DNA of 64,000 nt, from assembly GCF_025398175.1 (NCBI RefSeq), contig NZ_CP099735.1, positions 1,860,001 to 1,924,000 on the forward strand, read 5' to 3'. Positions 44,747-52,465 of this stretch are shown here, one piece after another. Both the position numbers and the translations under genes were made by a program. Position 1 is the stretch's first letter. Each line of letters begins with the position of its first letter. The notes under the pieces are model-generated. The model saw only the letters and a program-made list of their open reading frames with translations, ran no database searches and was not told the DNA's origin. This DNA is from Photobacterium sp. TY1-4 (GTDB lineage Bacteria > Pseudomonadota > Gammaproteobacteria > Enterobacterales > Vibrionaceae).

Positions 44747-46186
44747 TTAGTAGGCTGTCTCAGTGTTTGCTGTTTTCGTGGTCTGATAGCGGGTGATGGC
44801 AATTATCACCAGGCTGGCTGCGATAAAGCCGGGTACCACACCGAACAGGTCGAAAATGCCGCCCTGGTTCTGGTTCCAAATCAGGGCCACCACGGAGCCG
44901 ACGACCAGTCCGCTGATGGCGGCGGTTCGCGTCATGCGTTTCCAGAACAGGCTAAACAGGATCACCGGGCCGAAAGAAGCCCCGAATCCACCCCAGGCGT
45001 AAGCGACCATACTCAGCAGCGTGGCATCGGCTTTCTGGTAAGCCAGGAAGAAGCCAATCAGTGCGATGGCCAGCACGGCCAGCCGAGCAATCTGCAACAC
45101 TTCTTTATCGGATGCCCGCGGGCGGACATAGGCGCGATAAAAGTCTTCCGACAGGGTAGAAGAACAAACCAAAAGCTGGGAGTCGATGGTGCTCATAATG
45201 GAGGCCAGAACCCCGGCGATGATCAGCCCGGCAACAAACGGGTGGAAGATAGCCTGAGACAGCGCAATAAAGATGGTTTCACCGTTCTCAAGCGGGGTTG
45301 CGAAGTAGCTGCGACCCAGAAAACCGACCAAGACCGCTGAAATCATGGTGATACTGGTCCAGATCACCGCAATCTGTCGCGAAATTTTAATATCTTCGAC
45401 GCTGCGGACACTCATGAAACGTACCAGCACATGAGGTTGACCCATATAGCCGATACACCAGCCACTCAGAGAGATGAGTCCCCAGAACCAGCCTTGATCC
45501 GGACGCAGATCCGCAAAGTTGATGTCGTTCAGCAATTGCGCGGTTGTGGTTGAACCGGGCTCGCCGTCGGTGATGAAGACAATCGCCAGTGCCACGATCA
45601 ACAGAGATAACGCCATCATCAGTCCCTGGAAGAAGTCAGTCCAGCACACCGCCAGATACCCGCCGAGGAAGGTATAGGAGACAATCACAATCCCACCGAC
45701 CAAGAGTGCGGTGTGGTAGTCGATACCGAAGGTGTTTTCGAACAGCACGGCACCGCCACTCAACCCGGCGGCAACATAAAAAGTAAAGAACACCAGCGTC
45801 ACGACGGAAGAGGTGAGGCGCAGGATGTTGGACTTGTCCTGAAAGCGGTTTTGCAGATATTCAGGAATAGTCTGCGCATCCCCGAGCTGTTCAGTCATTA
45901 CTCGCAGTTTTGGTGCAATGAATTTCCAGTTGACGTAAACGCCCATCAGGGTGAATAGGACGATCCAGAGATTGCTCAGGCCACCGATATACAGCGCGCC
46001 AGGAAGGCCCATCAGGGCCCACCCGCTCAAATCTGAAGCGCCGGCACTGAGGGCGGCGACGCTCGGAGGCAGATTACGCGATCCTAAAATATAGTCTGAA
46101 GTGCTGCTGGTGCGTTTGTAGAAGTAAAAACCAATCAGCAACATACTGAGCAAATATAGTAAGAATGATCCATGTAGATAAAACAT
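44747..46186 (-). CDS. putP: Sodium/proline symporter PutP
   Basis: A 479-residue sodium:solute symporter with about 13 transmembrane segments. Family signatures are GASDLSGWALMGLPGALY in TM2 and ASIMSTIDSQLLVCSSTLSEDFYR in the second inverted repeat, both contributing to sodium and proline binding. It takes up proline (or a related compatible solute) with sodium. It lies 40 bases after an ectoine synthase gene on the same strand and ends at a terminator, which suggests an osmoprotection operon. Confidence 0.93.
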   Translation of the reverse strand: MFYLHGSFLLYLLSMLLIGFYFYKRTSSTSDYILGSRNLPPSVAALSAGASDLSGWALMGLPGALYIGGLSNLWIVLFTLMGVYVNWKFIAPKLRVMTEQLGDAQTIPEYLQNRFQDKSNILRLTSSVVTLVFFTFYVAAGLSGGAVLFENTFGIDYHTALLVGGIVIVSYTFLGGYLAVCWTDFFQGLMMALSLLIVALAIVFITDGEPGSTTTAQLLNDINFADLRPDQGWFWGLISLSGWCIGYMGQPHVLVRFMSVRSVEDIKISRQIAVIWTSITMISAVLVGFLGRSYFATPLENGETIFIALSQAIFHPFVAGLIIAGVLASIMSTIDSQLLVCSSTLSEDFYRAYVRPRASDKEVLQIARLAVLAIALIGFFLAYQKADATLLSMVAYAWGGFGASFGPVILFSLFWKRMTRTAAISGLVVGSVVALIWNQNQGGIFDLFGVVPGFIAASLVIIAITRYQTTKTANTETAY

Positions 46187-46226
46187 AACCTGCCTCCTGA
46201 TCCGTGGGGTTATTATCCTGGGGTGA

Positions 46227-46613
46227 TTAATAGGCGGACGAGTCGTCGCCGTCTAAACTGTGGGTTTCCGTTCCCTGCAACGGTGGGTTGAACACGCTGA
46301 CCAGGATTAGATCTTTGTCTTCGCTGGCACGCAGATAGTGCTTGTCGTGTTCATCGAGGACATAAATCGTGCCCGGGACAATCCGGAACCGCTCGCCGGC
46401 CATGTTTTCCACTTCACCTTCACCACCGATGCAGTAGCAGGCTTCCAGGTGGTTTTTGTATTCCAGCAGGGACTCGGTGCCACGGGTGACCACGGTATGG
46501 CAGACGGTAAAGCCCATCTGGTCTTGCAGAGTCAGGAGACGGTGGCTGGTTCCGTTGCCCCAGTGAACAAAGTGCTCAGAGCCTTCGACATCATTCAACG
46601 ATCTGATAAACAT
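46227..46613 (-). CDS. ectC: Ectoine synthase (orphan EctC)
   Basis: A 128-residue cupin of the EctC family, of normal length (about 130). Key segments are [17 protein letters not shown], the [17 protein letters not shown] stretch and [12 protein letters not shown]. It cyclises N-gamma-acetyl-2,4-diaminobutyrate to ectoine. ATG 46613 follows an AAGGA site; the longer frame adds 44 non-conserved residues. No ectA or ectB is nearby, so it is an orphan copy, 40 bases upstream of putP, which suggests uptake of a precursor or solute. Confidence 0.9.
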   Translation of the reverse strand: MFIRSLNDVEGSEHFVHWGNGTSHRLLTLQDQMGFTVCHTVVTRGTESLLEYKNHLEACYCIGGEGEVENMAGERFRIVPGTIYVLDEHDKHYLRASEDKDLILVSVFNPPLQGTETHSLDGDDSSAY

Positions 46614-46761
46614 AAAAATATCCTTCAAAAAAACACGTTCATCGAAATCTCTGTTAGCGCTAATCAGAGTCCGTGCATCATAGGTTTGTTGCTTATTGGT
46701 TAACAACTCATTAAATCTCACATAGAATGTAAGAAAAACTAACACGCTGTGGACGCTGAAT

Positions 46762-47640
46762 ATGAAAATGCCCCTGAAATCAATTTATTACTTTGAATCG
46801 GTGGCGCGCCTGGGCAGTTATTCTGCGGCGGCGAAAGAGATGTTTGTGACCCATGCTGCGGTGATCGGTCAGGTAAAGACGCTGGAGCAGTGGATGGGGA
46901 AGAAACTGGTCTACCGGCAACAAAACCGGGTGATGCTGACCGAGGCAGGCGCCGCCTTTGCAGCGCAATTGACCGAGCCGTTTGCCCAGCTGCGCGATGC
47001 CGTTCAGACGCATCGCAAAGAAGGACACAACAAGTTGGTGATTGGTTGCCTGCCGTCGCTGGCGACCTGTTTTTTATTACCGCACATCCATGATTTTAAA
47101 ACTCGTTATCCGGACATTGAGTTGACGTTGCAGTATCAGCTCGCCGCGGCGGAAAACACTGCGGATTTTGTGCTGGGTTTTACCGATGAACCATTAACCG
47201 AGACCATGCAGGAGCTGTTCAATGGGGCAACCGTGCCGGTCTGTGGTCGTGAATATGCCGCTAAAATTGAAGAATTTTCGGCAAATCACCTCAATCAATA
47301 TGATTTGTTACATGACGAGGATCGTCGGGCCTGGCAGCGCTGGTACGAGCGTTACGCTGATGCCCAGACGCCAGAGATTTCCCATCCGCCAGTGAGTCGG
47401 GGCACGGTGTTCAGCGACTTTAATATGATGCGCATTGCAGCAATCAATAATAACGGGATTGCGCTGTGTCCGAAGGCATTGATTGCTACCGAGCTGGGAT
47501 CCGGCGAACTGGTGCAACTCTCGCCGTTGGCCGGGAACCGGAATCGGCGATACTACCTGCGGGCAAACGGCGTTTCCGGCGACAGCCAACGGGCATTTTC
47601 TGACTGGGTGATGGCGTTAGCGCAATCAAAGATCGCATAA
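46762..47640 (+). CDS. LysR-family regulator (GcvA-like)
   Basis: A 292-residue LysR regulator of the GcvA-like subgroup, with its N-terminal helix-turn-helix ([23 protein letters not shown], about residues 17-40). It diverges from ectC, with about 150 bases between them holding a TTAGCGCTAA palindrome at 46654-46663. It is the likely regulator of the ectC-putP pair. The effector is unknown. Confidence 0.9.
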   Translation: MKMPLKSIYYFESVARLGSYSAAAKEMFVTHAAVIGQVKTLEQWMGKKLVYRQQNRVMLTEAGAAFAAQLTEPFAQLRDAVQTHRKEGHNKLVIGCLPSLATCFLLPHIHDFKTRYPDIELTLQYQLAAAENTADFVLGFTDEPLTETMQELFNGATVPVCGREYAAKIEEFSANHLNQYDLLHDEDRRAWQRWYERYADAQTPEISHPPVSRGTVFSDFNMMRIAAINNNGIALCPKALIATELGSGELVQLSPLAGNRNRRYYLRANGVSGDSQRAFSDWVMALAQSKIA

Positions 47641-47727
47641 AGAAGTGCATGGTTGAGCACGCAATTTCCCCCATGGCTGCCACAATGAAGAAAGCAAAGC
47701 GGAATGGTTTTAGCAGCAGGAGGGGGA

Positions 47728-48309
47728 ATGAACCGACGAAATTTTCTGGTGTGCTGGTCGCTGGCTATGTGGCCGGCAGTTTGGCTGCCTTCAGCCTGGG
47801 GCAGAGGCGCGCTGGCCCGGACGCCGTCGCAGACCGAAGGGCCGTTTTATCCGGTGGTGGCGATCCCGTTTCGGGAATCTCTGATCGGGGATCAGGCGGT
47901 GGTGAACGGTACCCCAATGTGGCTCAGCGGCCGGGTGCTGGATATGAGTGGCCATCCAATGACCGATTGCCGGGTCGAGATCTGGCAGTGTGACGGCGCC
48001 GGGATCTATCATCATCCCCGTCAATCCGGCCATGATCAGGTCGATCGTCATTTTGCCGGTTTTGGTGCGGCGCTGACCGACAGTCAGGGCCATTATCGCT
48101 TTCATACCCTGTATCCGGTGCCTTATACCGGGCGGCCGCCGCACATTCACGTTAAGATCTGGCAGGGTGGACGTGAGTTGCTGACCACCCAGCTCTATTT
48201 GCAGGGCCAGACCGGCAACGAGTGGTGGGCCCGCAATCGCGAGGCACTGCAAATCGATCCGTTGCCGCACTCCGACGGATTGGCCGCGAATTATGACTTT
48301 GTGGTGTAG
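47728..48309 (+). CDS. Exported intradiol ring-cleavage dioxygenase-like protein
   Basis: A 193-residue protein of the intradiol dioxygenase superfamily (catechol 1,2- and protocatechuate 3,4-dioxygenases). The four iron ligands are Y94 (GIYHHP), Y133 (PVPYTG), H139 and H141 (PPHIHVKI), with the family TEGPFYP motif at 36-42. Residues 1-30 form an export signal with an RRNFL start, possibly Tat-like, so it should act in the periplasm. ATG 47728 follows a GGAGGGGGA site. It does not sit with other aromatic-ring catabolic genes. Confidence 0.8.
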   Translation: MNRRNFLVCWSLAMWPAVWLPSAWGRGALARTPSQTEGPFYPVVAIPFRESLIGDQAVVNGTPMWLSGRVLDMSGHPMTDCRVEIWQCDGAGIYHHPRQSGHDQVDRHFAGFGAALTDSQGHYRFHTLYPVPYTGRPPHIHVKIWQGGRELLTTQLYLQGQTGNEWWARNREALQIDPLPHSDGLAANYDFVV

Positions 48310-48328
48310 TGGCTGGTTTTGAAAATAG

Positions 48329-48354
48329 AAACCGGCGCCTGCGCGCCGGTTTTT
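48329..48354. terminator. Bidirectional terminator between the dioxygenase and ThDP-enzyme genes
   Basis: A GC-rich stem (AACCGGCGC / GCGCCGGTT) is followed by TTTTT on the plus strand and by T-rich sequence on the minus strand. It serves both convergent genes. Confidence 0.8.
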
Positions 48355-48367
48355 GGGAAGGGGTCGG

Positions 48368-50386
48368 TTAGTCCTCTAATTTCCAGCGGACATTGCTGGG
48401 CAGGTCTTTACATACATTGCGGACCGCCACCAGGGTGAAGGTGGATTTCCCTGCGGTTGGTGTTGTACCGGCAAAGTCACAACAGCCGCTTCCGGTCCCG
48501 GTTGCGCAGGGGCCGCTAGGGATCGCCGGGTCCGGATAATCTTCCTCCCGCAGTTTTTCCAGCACCGCGGTCAGCTCCGCGTTGGTGGTCACTTCATAGC
48601 CGACGCCGCCGAAGCCTTCGGCTAGTTTCACCCAATCCCAGAGCGCCGTTTGCGGTACCTGGGTTAAGGCTTCGAACTGCGGGGCATCCGGCGTATCCGC
48701 AAAGGCCTGTGCATTGACCAGGAACTGCTCAATGGCAAATACCCCGTTGGCCATGACAAAAATGACGTTGTTCAATCCCAGCTGGGCAATGGTGCCCAGG
48801 GTATTGATACTCTCTGAGATAGCGCCGTCCCCGGAAATGCTCACGACGCGGCGGTTGATCCCCTGATCGTCCAGTGCCAACTTCGCACCATAGCTGGCTG
48901 CCGGTGAATAGCCAATCGCCCCCCAGGACAGTTGCGCGATATAACCATTCTGCGGCACTTTGAGATTGTTCAGGGCGTAGAAGCTCAATCCGGTATCGGC
49001 CAAAATGAGTGGGGTTTCTGCTGCGCCAAAGGTTTGAAGATAATTATTGGAGAGCAGGGATTTAAAACTATCCCAGGTGATTTGGTCGTCACCGGAAAAA
49101 TCCGTTGCCGGGGGAATTTCCCATGGCGTTCCTTCGCTCAACCCGGCGAACGGTGCGTTAGGAAGCGCTGCGGTCTGGGCTTTGCTGATCAGGGCATCGA
49201 GCAGTGGCGCCAGCTCAATGTTTCCCCAGTATATCTCGTTGTCTTCGGCCCGGGAGCAGACACTGTTGATTTTTACGGCTCCCATCCGTGCTTCGATCTG
49301 ACCGTCGATGGGTAAGCCGTCTTCACTGCCCGGGCTGTAATCTGCCGCCGCGACACCGGTGAAGTTGAAGTCGGTTTCCAGGACCCCCAGCGACAAGAGG
49401 ACATCCGAGCGCTTGATCAGATCCTGCACATTCTGTTGGGAATTCTTTCCGTTGTAGACGCCGCAGAACCACGGCCCGGCGTCGACTTCACTGAGCAGTC
49501 CTTTGCCGAGCAGGCTGGTGACATAGGGTGCCTGAAGTGCGTTGAATAAGGTTTCGAATTTATCCTGCAGATTTTGCCGGGCCAGCTCGACGCCACCCAT
49601 CAACACCAGATTGTGCGCGCCTTGCAGCACTTCCCAGATATAGCTGACGGCATCATCCAAGGCTTGCTGATCCTGGGGGATCGGGGAGCGGATCAGCAGC
49701 GGACGCTCGCTGACCGGCTGGACCGACATATTTTCCAGGGTATTGGCAATTTCGATATAGACGGGTTTACTTTCCGTGATGCAGGCGGTTAAAGCGGAAT
49801 CAATAAGATCTGGCGCATAAGCCGGGTTATCGATACGCACCGCTGATTGGGTGAGCTGCTGGAAAATTCGTAAATCAGTCTGTGAGCCGTCAAACATATG
49901 GTGCCACAGGATCCCTTGATCTCGCTGTGAGTTAAACTGGGCGTTGGACGGGCTGCCGTTGATCAAGACCAGCGGTACTTGCTCAACATGCGCCCCGGCA
50001 AACGCCTGGGCGGCATTGAGCGCGCCGACGCCATAGGTAAAGGCGACGCAGCCGACGGTGTTGCCGTTGGCGGCGCGGCCATATCCGTCCGCTGCGTAGG
50101 TTGCCAGCATTTCGTTGTTGGGATGAACCCGGATTAAACCGGCATTGATCTCCGGCTCATCCAGGGTGGCAACCCATTCGGCAATATAATCGCCGGGGAT
50201 CGCCATCACACGTTTCACCCCGATTTCTGCGAGACGTTTATTGAGGTAGCTGGCTAATGTTTCTTCACTGGCAAGCCCAGTGACTGCAGCGCGAACCCCT
50301 TTGATGGGCTGATTGTTTACCACTTGCTTGGGGGAGCGAAAATGCCGCTGATATTGCCCCGGTGACAACAAATTGGCTTTGACCAT
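48368..50386 (-). CDS. Pyruvate-decarboxylase-like ThDP enzyme
   Basis: A 672-residue thiamine-diphosphate enzyme of the pyruvate/indolepyruvate decarboxylase type. It has D66 (PGDY), the cofactor-activating E92, the HH pair at 162-163, GDG at 519-521 and E553 after the second binding site (FVMANGVFAIEQ). These match the decarboxylase set, so it should turn a 2-oxo acid into an aldehyde or acyloin. It is about 100 residues longer than usual, with an N-terminal 40-residue extension and a Cys-rich tail (GPCATGTGSGCCDF). ATG 50386 follows AAGGAG. It is the third gene of the lipoxygenase operon. Confidence 0.82.
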   Translation of the reverse strand: MVKANLLSPGQYQRHFRSPKQVVNNQPIKGVRAAVTGLASEETLASYLNKRLAEIGVKRVMAIPGDYIAEWVATLDEPEINAGLIRVHPNNEMLATYAADGYGRAANGNTVGCVAFTYGVGALNAAQAFAGAHVEQVPLVLINGSPSNAQFNSQRDQGILWHHMFDGSQTDLRIFQQLTQSAVRIDNPAYAPDLIDSALTACITESKPVYIEIANTLENMSVQPVSERPLLIRSPIPQDQQALDDAVSYIWEVLQGAHNLVLMGGVELARQNLQDKFETLFNALQAPYVTSLLGKGLLSEVDAGPWFCGVYNGKNSQQNVQDLIKRSDVLLSLGVLETDFNFTGVAAADYSPGSEDGLPIDGQIEARMGAVKINSVCSRAEDNEIYWGNIELAPLLDALISKAQTAALPNAPFAGLSEGTPWEIPPATDFSGDDQITWDSFKSLLSNNYLQTFGAAETPLILADTGLSFYALNNLKVPQNGYIAQLSWGAIGYSPAASYGAKLALDDQGINRRVVSISGDGAISESINTLGTIAQLGLNNVIFVMANGVFAIEQFLVNAQAFADTPDAPQFEALTQVPQTALWDWVKLAEGFGGVGYEVTTNAELTAVLEKLREEDYPDPAIPSGPCATGTGSGCCDFAGTTPTAGKSTFTLVAVRNVCKDLPSNVRWKLED

Positions 50387-50417
50387 GGTGTTTCTCCTTC
50401 AAAATAGTCTGTGTCCG

Positions 50418-52403
50418 TTAGATTTGAATGGTGTTCATGGTTGGGGCGTTCACATCGGCATCCTCGGGCAGCGTCACGCTCAGGAACGGGTAACTGACAC
50501 TGTTGGGGACGGTTTCCGCATTTGGATGCGCAGCCTGATAGTCGCTGATCCGTGTTTGCTGATTGGCTTTGATTTGGGCATCGACCGAGTTGTTGCCGTC
50601 CCATAATGCCTGGTGGAAGCGGGTGACGGCGGCATATTGTTCGCTGTTGGCCGGATAAGGGTAAATCTTCAGCAGCGAGTTGACATCTTGGGTGCCGGCG
50701 ACAACATCCACGACCTCGGCGGTACCGTTCATGACAAAGTTAATCTGGTTCATGACCGGCCAGGCGACTTGCGGTTCGGTGCCGGTATCATGGGACAAAA
50801 ATTGTGGGTCGGCCAGAGCTGACAACAGCTCATGATCGCTCACAGAGCCTCCGCTTGGCGGCGGTGTCTGCATCGCAAATGGTCCGTTAGGAATAAAGCC
50901 GTAACCGGCAAACATGGTATCGTTGACCGCGGTGTGCTGGGTTGTGGTCAGGAAAAACAGGTTGGTCATGGCTTGTTTGGTATAAGCCTTGGTGGCCTGC
51001 CAGGTAAAGCGGCTGTAACCATCGTGATTGAAGGCGCTTTGCGCCAGCGTCATCCAGGCGTTCAGTGCCTTGTCATTGGCAACGGCCTGATCATCAGGGT
51101 AGGTGGCATCCACAATGTCACTGACAAACTGTCTGATCGCCTGCCACCAGATCTGCCCGTCATCCCGGTAGGGGAAATGGCCCGGGAAGCGGGTGGTGTC
51201 CATACCTCGGGCTGCCAGGTTTTGATCAAACGCCTGGGCGTCGAACTGATAGTCCTGATACAGATCGTTGATGAGCTGGAAGATCCCGATGCGTCCGGTA
51301 GGCAGGAACTGATCACAGAAGCTGTGTGGCTGGTATAAGCCTGGCTGACTGCCTGATTGCATTGGGTAATCCGGATTATAGATAGCAACATTGATGTTAT
51401 AGATCTTCTTCAGGTGCGGCAGCATCAGCACCGCCATCGGGTGATCGGACGGCAGGGTGCCTTCCTGCTCCAGCTGCAAGGCTGCGGTGGCAAAAATCAT
51501 GTCGATGCTGTGGGTGTTGTACAGGTGGCTGCCGCTGAACCACCACTGGGCATCGGCGCTGGCAGTCCATAGTTTGGCCAGCAACCAGGCATTCTCACCG
51601 TCCTGGCTGGTGAAAATGTATCCCTGATTGGTGGCATCAATTTGGATCGCAGCCGGCAGCATCGGGCTGTCACTGCCTGGCGGCTCGGCGATGAAAAAAG
51701 CGACCGGCACGCTGAAGACAAAACCGTCTGGCATGAAATCAGGCGTGTGGCGTTCCTGCACCAGGCCGTTTTGCTCAATGCTGGCCAACGCCGGACGGTA
51801 GTCGCACACGAACAGTCGATGGCTGTCATGGGCCTGTTGTAGCCGTTGCAGCAAGCCTGCACTGTCGGCAGCACCGTGACTTTGGTTGATAAAGTCCGCT
51901 AAATCCTGATTGCTGCCATTGTAGGCCTGGATCACGTTGGGATTGGCGCTGCCCAGCCGCTGGCGGGCAAATTCGGCATCATCGTGGATCCAGTTGTCGG
52001 TCAGGGTCTGGATCTGCTGCGGGGAGAAGACCGTATTGTCCCAAATTCCTTTGGTAAAGCGTTGGTGCAGTTGCTCGATTGCAGAGCCTGAATACTGCTG
52101 CGCCGGAACGTTGGTCTGAATGTACTGGTTGGCTTTTGCCACCTGCGCTGCCCGGGCTTCATTGAGTGCATTGTCTTGTGTTGTGCTTTGCCAGCTGCCC
52201 GGCACGGCATTGAAGGTATTGAACCATGGCGTGGTGATGCCTGTGAATACCCCGGCCTGAGGGTATTGCTCGGTGGTATAGGTTCGGGCGGATTCGCTGT
52301 ATACGAACTGATACTGAATACTGTCTGAGTGTGATTCGTCCTGGACAACCCGGTTACTCAAGACAGACTGAAATTGCTGGATGGCGGTTTTTGGCTGATT
52401 CAT
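50418..52403 (-). CDS. Bacterial lipoxygenase
   Basis: A 661-residue lipoxygenase. The five iron ligands are all in place: H293 and H298 (GSHLYNTH), H490 and N494 (QHTAVN), and the C-terminal I661, with the same spacings as plant enzymes. The WLLAKLW and LMLPHLKKIYNIN segments are typical of the catalytic domain. It should oxygenate a polyunsaturated fatty acid to a hydroperoxide. ATG 52403 follows AAAGGA; a longer frame overlaps the preceding gene and is not needed. No clear signal peptide. It lies between an amine oxidase and a ThDP-enzyme gene. Confidence 0.85.
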   Translation of the reverse strand: MNQPKTAIQQFQSVLSNRVVQDESHSDSIQYQFVYSESARTYTTEQYPQAGVFTGITTPWFNTFNAVPGSWQSTTQDNALNEARAAQVAKANQYIQTNVPAQQYSGSAIEQLHQRFTKGIWDNTVFSPQQIQTLTDNWIHDDAEFARQRLGSANPNVIQAYNGSNQDLADFINQSHGAADSAGLLQRLQQAHDSHRLFVCDYRPALASIEQNGLVQERHTPDFMPDGFVFSVPVAFFIAEPPGSDSPMLPAAIQIDATNQGYIFTSQDGENAWLLAKLWTASADAQWWFSGSHLYNTHSIDMIFATAALQLEQEGTLPSDHPMAVLMLPHLKKIYNINVAIYNPDYPMQSGSQPGLYQPHSFCDQFLPTGRIGIFQLINDLYQDYQFDAQAFDQNLAARGMDTTRFPGHFPYRDDGQIWWQAIRQFVSDIVDATYPDDQAVANDKALNAWMTLAQSAFNHDGYSRFTWQATKAYTKQAMTNLFFLTTTQHTAVNDTMFAGYGFIPNGPFAMQTPPPSGGSVSDHELLSALADPQFLSHDTGTEPQVAWPVMNQINFVMNGTAEVVDVVAGTQDVNSLLKIYPYPANSEQYAAVTRFHQALWDGNNSVDAQIKANQQTRISDYQAAHPNAETVPNSVSYPFLSVTLPEDADVNAPTMNTIQI

Positions 52404-52465
52404 TGCTCTATCCTTTGCTGAATGTGAATGTCGCCCGGCCTGTGGCCGGGCGTTACTGTCGGGGC

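Noticed and set aside
46614..46745. 44-residue N-terminal extension of EctC
   Set aside because: Normal EctC length is reached from ATG 46613, which has an AAGGA site; the extension crosses the promoter region.
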